This document shows, in pieces, positions 45,391 through 57,410 of a DNA stretch of 64,000 bases. The notes below the pieces were generated by a model. It saw only the letters and a program-made list of their open reading frames with translations, was not told where the DNA came from and made no database searches. Position 1 is the first letter of the stretch. Each line of letters opens with the position of its first letter. The translations under genes and the position numbers were made by a program. The stretch covers positions 1,188,035-1,252,034 of the forward strand of contig SCFE01000084.1 of NCBI GenBank assembly GCA_004352715.1, written 5' to 3'. Source of the stretch: Hofstenia miamia. Its lineage: Eukaryota > Xenacoelomorpha > Acoela.

Positions 45391-46990
45391 GTGATCAAGA
45401 AGGACGACTACTACAAGCCAGAAAGAAAATATGACAAAAGGAAAAAAAGGCACCACAAAGAAAACTGCAACCACGGCAGTGACCCCAGAACAATACAATC
45501 ATCACCATATTTTGGTGACACGGAATTGCAATCCCTCAATTCACCCCCAGAGATGAATCCCCCGAGACGAATCTACCAGACAAAATTGATGTGCTGAGGA
45601 AGAGCCAGGAAAACAAAGCACTTCTAAGACATGAAATACAACAACTAACCAACAAATGGAAAGACAAAACAAATCCATACTGAGCAAAATTAGATTAAAT
45701 ATGAAGATGCAGCTAGATGAGCAAAGCCAATTATTCCAAAACAAGATCAAAATCCTCACTCATCAATTATCAGAGTCCAATAAGAGGTTTCTAGAACAAA
45801 ACCAACAATGGCAGGAAAGAAACCAAGAGCTTGAAAAAACAAACAGGCAGTTAATCAAGGACAATGATCTACAAGCAGGAGAATTGGAGCAACTGAAAGA
45901 CATATTAAGACTAATACAGCTGACAGAAGAAGAAAACAGGAGCAACATGCAAACCCATGAAATAGAATTCCACTCCAGGAAAGAAAGTGAATTACAAGCT
46001 CCGCATATACTGGAATGTACAAGGAATCTGACGAGGACTTAGATGTAGAGAAACAAAAAATCATTAACAAAATAACAAAAGCAGTGACTACACAAACCAT
46101 AGGAAATCCAAATATGAGAACTCAATTCTACCACAATTGACAACCAATGGTATGATACATTGCAAGGCAACTCTACCCAAATTTAATGGAAGAGTAGATG
46201 GCTATAACCCAACATTTGCCGAATGGCTGCAAATGTTCAAATTTAACAATGGTGGAGCATAAAGTAAGCCAACAGGCAGCAGCAGCAAGTCTCCCATTAT
46301 ATCTAACAGGTGCAGTCTCCCAACACTACCTGCTCTTAGATGCAGAAACAAAAAGAAACTACCAATTACTGATTGGCGATTTCATAAATTACTATGAAAA
46401 TGAAAGCTTTAAAAATCAGTACCAAATCATTCTAAAATGAGAAAAACTGATGACATTCAAAACTAAATGCAACAAGTTTTACGACTACTAATGCTTAGTT
46501 CAAGAGAACATAGATACTTTAAATATGATCCATTCTTGCACATTTGCCTGAAAGCATCAGAACTCAGTTTGAGATTAAATGCAACATCAATGACAAGTTG
46601 GAAAGAATGATTAGGAAAGCAGTCAACATACAAGCCACCATTGAGAACAATGCATGAATATATGAAAAGGCCACATGGCACAGCAAAGGAACAACATGCA
46701 AGAACCACCTCAAACCACGCATCCTAAATAAAACTTACACTGAAGCAAAACCAGAAAAAATTATAAAAGTAAAAGAAAAAGACGGGAAGACTAGAAAAGT
46801 AAAAGAGAAAGACGTCAAGTGTTACGGATGCAGACAAAAAGGTCACAAAAACTGGACTGCCCAAAACAGATAAATGTAATTGGGGATGAAGAAGCTTACT
46901 ATGATGAGGAAGATATACTGCAAACAGAAGACAAAATGGAAAAAGCATCACTGACTGATGAGGAGTTGGAAAACTAGTTAGATTGCTGAC
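45391..46990 (+). pseudogene. Family B gag, broken
   Basis: Structural polyprotein of an LTR retrotransposon. Order: Lys/Gln-rich start, a long coiled coil (45656-46040, heptad-like LEKTNRQLIKDNDLQ, LEQLKDILRLIQL), a capsid-like region in several frames (KFNGRVDGYNPTFAEWLQMF around 46180, LTGAVSQHYLLLDAETKRNY around 46300), then a CCHC knuckle CYGCRQKGHK at about 46830 whose last Cys is reached only after a frameshift. Many stops. A related gag relic lies at 60900-61960, which confirms these blocks. Confidence 0.72.
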
Positions 46991-47039
46991 TCATAACAAC
47001 TGTGCATTGATAATGATCCTGACAAACCTCGACACAATA

Positions 47040-47510
47040 AATATGATAATGATAGCAATTAATGGAGTAATGACCAAAGCGACAATCAACACCAGAGCAG
47101 CACTGTTGATAATCACTGATGAATGTACTATGAGACTAGGATTTAAATGAGAAGACTTGAACAGCTCCAACAAGACTAATCAATGCTTCAGGAGAACATA
47201 TTGATGCAAAAGGAATGATAAATGCAGTACAGATGAGGATCACGAACACAACATTTGTACAATCCTTAGTGGTGGTGGGCACACAACAATCTGTTGCCAT
47301 ACAAGGCCATCTTAGGAGACAACTTTTTGACAAAGAATGGCTGTGTCATCAATTATGTCAACAGAACAATAAAGGTAGGAGAGGAAGAGATGGAGATCAA
47401 AGAAGAACAGGGGAAGCAGAAAGCAATCACATTTCAACTGCAGGAAGATATCCACCTACAGCCACACCAATGGAAAATACACACAATTTGAAACCAAGGA
47501 TATGGTAACA
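47040..47510 (+). pseudogene. Family B aspartic protease region, inactive
   Basis: A retropepsin-like segment: MIAINGVMTKATI followed by NTRAALLIIT (about 47060-47110), where the family's catalytic D-T-G-A reads N-T-R-A. Later frames hold INAVQMRITNTTFVQSLVVV and LGDNFLTKNGCVINYV (47215-47370), the usual C-terminal part. Both active-site changes are G-to-A at the DNA level. Confidence 0.62.
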
Positions 47511-47974
47511 GCCAATATAATGCTTTACAACACCAAACTAGTATCAATGCTGTCCAGTGTCTGCACAATAAAACATGGAAAGAGAAGAATACTGATTCTT
47601 AACACTATGAATCAGAATGTCAACTTAAAGAGATCTCAAATAAGAATATATGGAAAGTACATCAAGTTGAACATCAGACTCATGTGGAAGGCAATGGAAG
47701 ACGACAATGGAGTGAGTAATTTGTATGGACTTGCAAATGAAAACGGATAGTACTCCACATGGCTGACTCAAGGGCAAGTGGACAAACACCATCAAAGTCA
47801 TGAGTACTCTTAAAGGCCGACTCAAGTGCATTGGGATGAAAGCAGAAGATGAAGACACATATAAAACACCTGAAATAGATAACAAAGATTACCCACATTT
47901 TGAAGAACAGGAGATCATACAACTAAGGAAATTGCTAGAAAAACACAAACATATATTCAATTACAGCGATAAGC

Positions 47975-49336
47975 ATGGGGCAGGCAGTAGGTGAGAAACA
48001 CAGAATAGTTACAACAACAGACAAACTGATCAAGCTGCCTGTCAGAAGGATACCTAAACAGATGAAATACAAATATAATCACATACTGGAAGAACTAATT
48101 GACAACAAAATCATCCACCCAAGCAAGAGCCCATATGCAGCACCAATTGTATTTGTAAAACAGGGAGAGAAGTATTGCTTATGCATAGACTTTCACAAAT
48201 TAAACAAAGTGACAAAGAAGGACTCATATCCTCTACAAAAGATAGAGGACATGCTCTACAAAGCCAATAAGCATAAATATTTCACAACTCTAAACCTATG
48301 CAAAGCTTACTGGCAAGTAAAGATGGAAGAGGACGAAATTGAGAAGACAGCATTCATAACTCCCTATGCACTGTACAAATTGATATATATGGCATTCAGA
48401 TTGTGCAATACACCAGCAACCTTCCAGAGGTATATTACGAAAGTGTTAAAGAATAAGACACATAGAATGGAAGAAGGGGTCGACGCCTATATAGACAACA
48501 TCATAATAACCAGCAACACAATCTTAGAACATCTGGAAAAATTAGAAAGAATGCTAACAATTCTGGAAAATGCAGGACTTCAAATCAATGGGAATAAATG
48601 TGATATTCTCAAAGTGAAAATAGTATTTCTCAGAAGAACCATAGAGAAAGGTAGGATATGCATGAAGGACAATACCAGAGAAATTATCCAGAAAATAGAG
48701 AAGCCAAACAACAAGAAAGACATACAGAGGATTATGGGATTCTTCAATTATTACAGGACCTTCATTCCAAACATAGCTGGTAAAACAACAAAGATGACCA
48801 GATTAATGAACAAATCAGTACCATTTGTATGGACCTGGCAGGAACAGGAAGAACTGGATAATATCAAAGAAGAACTGGTGAAACTACCATCCCTTAACAC
48901 ACCAGACTACAACAAACAATTTATATTAGATTGCGAGGCAAGCAAAGTGGCGATCAGGGCCACACTAGGACAAGTAAAAAACGGAAAAGAGGTCCCTATC
49001 CAGTTTTTCAGTTGCAAGCTGAGAGCAAGCAAAGAAAATTATGGATCTACCAAACTAGAGATGCTCGCATTAATCGAAAGTATCAAAAAATTTCGACACT
49101 TCCTCACTGGTAGAGAGTTTAGATTACACACAGACAACAGCAGATTAGCTTGGTTGAAGAAATTTTCCGGTGATAAGTCCGGAATAGTGTCACGATGGGT
49201 TGAATATTTAAACAAATTCACATTCACAATTGAGCATAGGAAAGGCACATTGCATAACAACGCAGACTTCTGGACATCACTACCAGAATACCAGAGAGGC
49301 GCAGTAAAAATAGACGGAGAGAAAAAACAATTCTGA
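47975..49336 (+). pseudogene. Family B RT-RNase H, copy 1, catalytic sites lost
   Basis: A 453-codon open frame of gypsy-type reverse transcriptase and RNase H. RT landmarks: RRIPKQMKYKYNHILEELI, SPYAAPIVFVKQGEKYCLCI, LNKVTKKDSYPLQKIEDML, FTTLNLCKAYWQ, TPYALYKLIYMAFRLCNTPA, AYIDNIIITS. RNase H: FILDCEASKVAIRATLGQ, YGSTKLEMLALIESIKKF, LHTDNSRLAWLKKF, HRKGTLHNNADFW. Motif A reads L-N-L instead of L-D-L and the YxDD box reads Y-I-D-N, so two RT catalytic aspartates are Asn; the enzyme is dead although the frame is open. A segment just upstream (47800-47990) is the normal spacer region of pol. Confidence 0.85.
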
Positions 49337-49533
49337 TTTTTGCACTGAATATGAAAGACTGCCAGAAATAAATGTGGACAAAAAAGGCCTAGCCATGCTA
49401 CCAATACTAATGAGGGAAGAGATATCCAAAAAAGAAATTGTGGACAAACAAAGAGACCATATAATCCTTAGCAAAATCATAAGAAAGATAAAAGAACCTT
49501 GGACAACATTATAAAAACTAATGGCAGGATACT

Positions 49534-50581
49534 ATGAATGCTACAACTGGAAAATCAACAAGAACAGATTACTATATGTGGAAGCCAACAATAATCATAT
49601 CGCAATACCAGATAAGGAAGATACATGAGAAGGGCCACCTGGGAATCACACAAATGGAGAAAACTTTTAATGCAAGGTTTATAATGATGTGTAAGGAGAG
49701 TTACCAAGGATATCATTAATAAGTGCATGACATGTTTCCTTAACAACAAGCAACATTTTCCAATGCAAAGAGCACCACTAGAGAAAATTATTGCAACACA
49801 ACCAAATGAGATAGTCCACCTAGACCTGGAAATGTTGTCAAAGGACGCAGAAGGCTACCAATATCTACTGGTGATGGTGGATAACTTTACAAAATATTCA
49901 AGGATGGTCCTGATGAGGAACACCACGGCAGAAACTACAGCAGAACTGGTACTAAAAGAATGGATACTACGACTCAGGCCAATGGAAACAATTATAATGG
50001 ATAAGGGACCCAATTTGAGAGTGTATTTTTTCAAGAGATGGCAAAACTCCTGGAAATTGCAGGTGAACGGACTACTGCGTACCACCTGCAGGCCAATGGA
50101 GCAGTGGAGCGACTTAATTGAACACTAATCAAGTTAATTGGAGTAGCAACATCAAGGATAGGAGAAGCAGATGGTGAGAAGTCATCGAGATGATTGAATA
50201 TTATTATAACATTTCGGTACATGCAACAACAGGAGTCTCACCATTTAAGGCAATGTTTGGAAGAGAAGCAGTGACCCCACTTTCAATAAAATACAACAAT
50301 TACAGTGAAAAGCTGGATAACAAGTACATAACACAACTGAAGAACCAAATTACAGCAATCCATGAAACAATGTGCTACAACATAAAGAGATCAGCAGTGA
50401 GACAGCAACGTAATTACAATAAAAAAATTTACAGGCACACACACAAAGTAGGAGATAAAGTATCCACGTTCACACTGATTAAGCTCACAGACACAAACCA
50501 AGTCCAGAATTTAAAAACGATATGGTCCGGCCCTCACATGATAACACAATCACTACCAAATAATGAATACATGCTAGATAA
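49534..50581 (+). pseudogene. Family B integrase, copy 1, cut by single N
   Basis: Integrase pieces in several frames: zinc-binding His-Cys region (RKIHEKGHLGITQMEKTF, then KCMTCFLNNK after a stop, 49615-49745), catalytic core with HLDLEM (49818), IIMDKGPN (49993), and, after a frameshift, NGAVERLN (50096) carrying the catalytic Glu; C-terminal part VGDKVSTFTLIKL and IWSGPHMITQSL (50450-50560), the GPY/F-type module of gypsy elements. Ends at N 50582. Confidence 0.78.
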
Positions 50582-50582
50582 N
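50582..50582. other. Lone N at tandem-copy junction
   Basis: A single N exactly where the first 2.9-kb copy stops and the second starts. This pattern indicates two overlapping contigs joined without merging. Confidence 0.9.
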
Positions 50583-50875
50583 AATGGAAGACGACAATGG
50601 AGTGAGTAATTTGTATGGTTGACTCAAGGACTTGCAAATGAAAACGGATAGTACTCCACATGGCTGACTCAAGGGCAAGTGGACAAACACCATCAAAGTC
50701 ATGAGTACTCTTAAAGGCCGACTCAAGTGCATTGGGATGAAAGCAGAAGATGAAGACACATATAAAACACCTGAAATAGATAACAAAGATTACCCACATT
50801 TTGAAGAACAGGAGATCATACAACTAAGGAAATTGCTAGAAAAACACAAACATATATTCAATTACAGCGATAAGC

Positions 50876-52237
50876 ATGGGGCAGGCAGTAGGTGAGAAAC
50901 ACAGAATAGTTACAACAACAGACAAACTGATCAAGCTGCCTGTCAGAAGGATACCTAAACAGATGAAATACAAATATAATCACATACTGGAAGAACTAAT
51001 TGACAACAAAATCATCCACCCAAGCAAGAGCCCATATGCAGCACCAATTGTATTTGTAAAACAGGGAGAGAAGTATTGCTTATGCATAGACTTTCACAAA
51101 TTAAACAAAGTGACAAAGAAGGACTCATATCCTCTACAAAAGATAGAGGACATGCTCTACAAAGCCAATAAGCATAAATATTTCACAACTCTAAACCTAT
51201 GCAAAGCTTACTGGCAAGTAAAGATGGAAGAGGACGAAATTGAGAAGACAGCATTCATAACTCCCTATGCACTGTACAAATTGATATATATGGCATTCAG
51301 ATTGTGCAATACACCAGCAACCTTCCAGAGGTATATTACGAAAGTGTTAAAGAATAAGACACATAGAATGGAAGAAGGGGTCGACGCCTATATAGACAAC
51401 ATCATAATAACCAGCAACACAATCTTAGAACATCTGGAAAAATTAGAAAGAATGCTAACAATTCTGGAAAATGCAGGACTTCAAATCAATGGGAATAAAT
51501 GTGATATTCTCAAAGTGAAAATAGTATTTCTCAGAAGAACCATAGAGAAAGGTAGGATATGCATGAAGGACAATACCAGAGAAATTATCCAGAAAATAGA
51601 GAAGCCAAACAACAAGAAAGACATACAGAGGATTATGGGATTCTTCAATTATTACAGGACCTTCATTCCAAACATAGCTGGTAAAACAACAAAGATGACC
51701 AGATTAATGAACAAATCAGTACCATTTGTATGGACCTGGCAGGAACAGGAAGAACTGGATAATATCAAAGAAGAACTGGTGAAACTACCATCCCTTAACA
51801 CACCAGACTACAACAAACAATTTATATTAGATTGCGAGGCAAGCAAAGTGGCGATCAGGGCCACACTAGGACAAGTAAAAAACGGAAAAGAGGTCCCTAT
51901 CCAGTTTTTCAGTTGCAAGCTGAGAGCAAGCAAAGAAAATTATGGATCTACCAAACTAGAGATGCTCGCATTAATCGAAAGTATCAAAAAATTTCGACAC
52001 TTCCTCACTGGTAGAGAGTTTAGATTACACACAGACAACAGCAGATTAGCTTGGTTGAAGAAATTTTCCGGTGATAAGTCCGGAATAGTGTCACGATGGG
52101 TTGAATATTTAAACAAATTCACATTCACAATTGAGCATAGGAAAGGCACATTGCATAACAACGCAGACTTCTGGACATCACTACCAGAATACCAGAGAGG
52201 CGCAGAAAAAATAGACGGAGAGAAAAAACAATTCTGA
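50876..52237 (+). pseudogene. Family B RT-RNase H, copy 2
   Basis: Same 453-codon frame as at 47975-49336, differing by one residue near the end (AEK for AVK). It carries the same two Asn replacements in the RT active site. Likely the same physical locus as copy 1. Confidence 0.85.
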
Positions 52238-52434
52238 TTTTTGCACTGAATATGAAAGACTGCCAGAAATAAATGTGGACAAAAAAGGCCTAGCCATGCT
52301 ACCAATACTAATGAGGGAAGAGATATCCAAAAAAGAAATTGTGGACAAACAAAGAGACCATATAATCCTTAGCAAAATCATAAGAAAGATAAAAGAACCT
52401 TGGACAACATTATAAAAACTAATGGCAGGATACT

Positions 52435-53576
52435 ATGAATGCTACAACTGGAAAATCAACAAGAACAGATTACTATATGTGGAAGCCAACAATAATCATA
52501 TCGCAATACCAGATAAGGAAGATACATGAGAAGGGCCACCTGGGAATCACACAAATGGAGAAAACTTTTAATGCAAGGTTTATAATGATGTGTAAGGAGA
52601 GTTACCAAGGATATCATTAATAAGTGCATGACATGTTTCCTTAACAACAAGCAACATTTTCCAATGCAAAGAGCACCACTAGAGAAAATTATTGCAACAC
52701 AACCAAATGAGATAGTCCACCTAGACCTGGAAATGTTGTCAAAGGACGCAGAAGGCTACCAATATCTACTGGTGATGGTGGATAACTTTACAAAATATTC
52801 AAGGATGGTCCTGATGAGGAACACCACGGCAGAAACTACAGCAGAACTGGTACTAAAAGAATGGATACTACGACTCAGGCCAATGGAAACAATTATAATG
52901 GATAAGGGACCCAATTTGAGAGTGTATTTTTTCAAGAGATGGCAAAACTCCTGGAAATTGCAGGTGAACGGACTACTGCGTACCACCTGCAGGCCAATGG
53001 AGCAGTGGAGCGACTTAATTGAACACTAATCAAGTTAATTGGAGTAGCAACATCAAGGATAGGAGAAGCAGATGGTGAGAAGTCATCGAGATGATTGAAT
53101 ATTATTATAACATTTCGGTACATGCAACAACAGGAGTCTCACCATTTAAGGCAATGTTTGGAAGAGAAGCAGTGACCCCACTTTCAATAAAATACAACAA
53201 TTACAGTGAAAAGCTGGATAACAAGTACATAACACAACTGAAGAACCAAATTACAGCAATCCATGAAACAATGTGCTACAACATAAAGAGATCAGCAGTG
53301 AGACAGCAACGTAATTACAATAAAAAAATTTACAGGCACACACACAAAGTAGGAGATAAAGTATCCACGTTCACACTGATTAAGCTCACAGACACAAACC
53401 AAGTCCAGAATTTAAAAACGATATGGTCCGGCCCTCACATGATAACACAATCACTACCAAATAATGAATACATGCTAGATAACAATAGACTATTACATTT
53501 CCAAAACCTGAAGAGAGCAACAGCAGACATTGAAGAGATGAAGATAGATGAGAATGCTGAATTTAAAATATGCTGA
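52435..53576 (+). pseudogene. Family B integrase, copy 2, complete 3' end
   Basis: Repeats the integrase pieces of copy 1 and continues past the copy-1 break: NNRLLHFQNLKRATADIEEM then a stop at 53576. This is the true 3' end of pol, about 400 bp before the third ORF. Confidence 0.8.
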
Positions 53577-53969
53577 ATTAACGGTAATGAAACTATATAC
53601 AATATGTATGATTTAGACAGCTTACATGAAGAAGGATTTGATAATGAATACACAGTGGACAATGGAAATGGCACAATGAGACAGAGAGTGCTGCCTCAAA
53701 GGACAACAAGAAATAAACCTATATATATAACCCTGAAATATGGGATAAAATTTACTAACCAAATTTAGGAAACTAGAGGAAAATGATGCACCCACTGTTG
53801 AAGAAGAGATTGCGCAGGAATCAACAACCAGAGGAGCTCTCAACCACAAACAGGAGAAGGAGAGTTTGTAGAAGTTCTCAAACCAGATGTTGACACCAGG
53901 GCAGGAGGGATGAGAATGAGGAACCAATGAATAGACAACATAAAGTGAGAAGGCGTCCTAGTAGTCCCT

Positions 53970-56900
53970 AAGGCCAATTCAAGGGCAGGGAGACCAACGG
54001 ACAAAAAGCCTCTCCCACTAGGGATCTGAACTGCCTATTCAAGTGCATGCAGAAAACTTGTGCACAGCAGTTCAACTTTCCTTCCAAGAGTCCACAACGC
54101 TGATTCAAGAGTGGTGAGGCACTGGGAGTTGCAGAGGAAGGTGTAAGTGGTGGAAGAACCGTGGAGATGCAAAAGCAATTCAAGGTTGATGTTATCCCCA
54201 CTTGAACCACAACTGGTCAAGTGCTGATAGGAGTAACTGTGAACTGATTCAAGGGTGAATCAGTAGAAACTATCAGCACAGATTCACAGCCCATGGACTG
54301 TGAACCAAGCATCAGCAAATTACCATTACAGATGACCCAGCTACACGCCTCCTCAGAGACCACCTCAGAGAGAACTGTATGATCTAAAGAAAGAGAAAAA
54401 CAGATGTCTAAAATCAAAGAGAAACACTACACCCCTATTTCATTGCAACATCAAAAATGCTGTATAATGCATTCGCAAAACTGTCCCCAGAAACAAAAGC
54501 ACACATCAGGAAAGTCGTGAAACTCAAAGGGAAAAATCTACTGATAGTGCTTGATGCCAACAATAGACCAAAAGTAAATGTGATTATAGGCTACCCACAA
54601 GAGATGAACGAAACTTTGGAGAGACCATACATATGAAGCACAGTGCACATCATATTTGATGAAGACTTTACACTGGATACAGCACAAGTTATAATGGCAT
54701 ACAAAGATAAAATAGTAGAGATACCGGAAATTAACATGGATGAGGAAAAACTCACAATTATACATGTGTTAAACGAAAAAGAATATACAAAAACCTGGAA
54801 AAGAAGATTGATGAAACACTAAGGATGGCAAAAGTACAGAAGATGAGATAGTGATAATCACAAGGTTGACAAACAAAACAATCCCCAAACACCTACAAGA
54901 AGCATGCCTGCAAACTGAGAACAACTTCCCTTGAGAGAACACACCAAAAGAAACAACCATCCCAGAACTGATACAATTTGATTTACAAATAGACTACTGG
55001 GCGTAAATTTATAGAATAATGGTAGATCCATGCATTGTGATTGACCTCTACAAACAAACAAAAATGATAGAACTGATGGCAGACTCAGATGGTATAGAAA
55101 AGGCCAACACACTATACATAAAATGTAGCCTAATACAACAGCAGGAGCATTTACAACAGATCCAGAAAATATGGAAAATATGAAACTGCAACAAAAAGTG
55201 GAGGAAAGTTGGCCAGAAATCAAAATCAAAGCGCCATCACGAAAATTCCACAAATCAGTAGAAATAGCACTGACACAGGTAAATAGAGCCTATGAGCTAA
55301 ATACGAAAAAAGATTTTAAACAGTTGATATTTGAAGAGAAAAATGCACCAGAAATTCATTTCAGAACAACAGCATGGATATTAGCAATATTCACAACCAA
55401 AGAAACAGAATTAAAACTTCCAATCTTGTGGCATACCAGACACAAGTTAGCAAAAGCAAAGAAATTCGAAATAGCAATGGCTCCAATCAATACACAAACA
55501 AAAAAACTGGTTACTAAAAGGTGACATTGAAAGGTTGGAGTCACCAAATAAATTGGAAAAGCCAGTACAGACAATGGAAAAAATACTCGGTCACATGATA
55601 ATGAATGAGAGCCCAATGGGAAAGATGTTGATAATAGATATAGCTAACAAAACAGGGATATGCCCAAGTGAAATCACAATATCTGATGAACCAATGAAGA
55701 AATACATGTGGGGAGCAACATCTGAAACATGAATTCAACAAATGGAGAACCAGCCATGGATAACTACAAGCAAAATCATTAAATAAAAACTAGCAAGCAC
55801 AGAAGAGATCAGGAAAACAGTATTACAGAAAAACATGTAGATGACACTCAAACATGATATGGAAAGTATGAATGAGACAGCCCACAATGCACATTCACAA
55901 AAATTATACGAAGTGCAGAATTGATGAAACAAGGAGGAATAACGGAACTAGTGGAGATCTGCGAGATGGTCACAAAGACACAAGCAGAAATAATAGAGGA
56001 GGAGAAGTTGCTAACTTCCTCACAACTACTGTTATCTCCCAAAACTCAGCAGACAATCAACAGGATAAATATAGAAAAGTGGGGAGAAATAAGTCCAGCA
56101 AGAACAATAGAATGGATCAACATGGATGATAAATGGTTCCTAGTCAAAATAAAAGTCACCAGAGAAACTAAAGATATCAAAGAAAGGAATTTCCAAAATA
56201 TCAGAGAACAGCAAATGGTGGCAACAATGAAGTTGATGTTCACAGAAGCATTTACAAGAATGGAACTGGAAGAACTATTAAAACCATACAACCAGTTGGC
56301 AGTAGACATCAAGTGTATTACAGCAAAAATAGATATCAAAGAAGAAATACTATTTAAACTAAGTAGAAGGGGATTCACGCAAGCATTCTGGAATACCATC
56401 CCAGAAGCCAAAATGAACTACCCCACAACAATAGGTTTAGCAGTGGCATCAACAACAGAAGGTTCATATCCACATATTGAAAGACAAATTGAAACAAAGA
56501 TCTTAATTTGCACACCGCCAGAAATGATTGTGATGCCAATGGTCCTCCCATGCTGGAGATTACCAAAAGAAGTTAAGGTTATGAAAACATTCCTGCATGA
56601 ATACAATTCATACGTGAACATGGAGAAAAAGGCAAAAACATTAATAGAACAGGATGACTATACAAAGTTGAAAGAGATAATGTTGAAGAACAATAACAGA
56701 GCAAGAGTATACATCAAAGGCATGATAACACCATACCAATTGTACACACAAGGCAAACCTATCAATATACAACTACAAGATCTGAGGAAAGAGATAGAAA
56801 GCTGCAATCCAAAAGCAATAATGCTATTCTCTGGGGTGAATGATATCGTATAGACAGATATCTGGGAGAGAAGGTATGGTTACTACAATGTGACAAAAAC

Positions 56901-57410
56901 AGTCGAAATTGTAATGATGATGCAAATCAATAAGAACAATCCAAATGACATAAGTGAACAAGAAGTAAGAGACAACATTAGCTTCTTCTATAAGGACGAA
57001 GTGAACACCTGCAGTCTAAGAAAAGTATTTATGTTTTTCTACCCAGATAATCAGATCAGAGAAGACCTAGCCCACATGAGCAGGGCTGACGTGCAGATGA
57101 CATTAATGATAGGAATTAAAGGAATGCAATTATATCAAAAGTACTATGAATTATTCTTGAACAAAATCAATGAACTAAGAGAAATCACACTGATAGCAGA
57201 AGACATTTGAGAGGCGAAATTTTTAAAATATGCAAACACAGTGACAACCAAAAGAGAAGTGGTCTTGAAGATGACAAAACAAGTCGAATATAAAAAAACC
57301 ACATGTGTTGATCAACAGGCGGAATCGATAATTCAGAAGCCAGACACACTGGTACGTGGAGAGCGAGCTGTGCTAAAAATAAAGCATGCTGAGGAGGGCG
57401 TGTAGCATCA
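53970..57410 (+). pseudogene. Family B copy of the large env-position ORF, broken
   Basis: Aligns along the whole visible length with 30234-33737, about half the residues identical by eye. Order: five spaced repeats of the type Q-F-K-G (53972-54250), LHPYFIATSKMLYN (54430), ANNRPKVNVIIGYPQEM (54555), HKSVEIALTQVNRAYELNTK (55247), ANKTGICPSEITI (55645), KKYMWGATSET (55697), then a 310-codon open stretch 55921-56853 (INIEKWGEIS, FTEAFTRMEL, TPYQLYTQGKPI, LFSGVNDIV) ending in TAG where family A has Trp, then VFMFFYPDNQ (57028). About fifteen stops or shifts. It sits between integrase and the 3' LTR, proving that the ORF belongs to a gypsy-type element. Confidence 0.82.
57389..57400 (+). promoter_or_regulatory. 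Polypurine tract, family B
   Basis: CTGAGGAGGGCG directly before TGTAGCATC, corresponding to the purine tract of family A at 33745-33754; slightly degraded. Confidence 0.6.

Larger units (their letters stand above)
47693..50581 (+). repeat. 2.9-kb segment repeated at 50583-53482
   Basis: First copy of a near-identical tandem segment. Against the second copy I see one 11-bp difference (TTGACTCAAGG present at about 50620 only) and a Val/Glu change near the RNase H end (T at about 49307, A in the other). The copies meet at a lone N (50582). Confidence 0.95.

Noticed and set aside
53970-57410. Idea that the third ORF is a retroviral envelope
   Set aside because: No signal peptide, hydrophobic fusion segment or C-terminal anchor visible in either copy; position alone is not enough.
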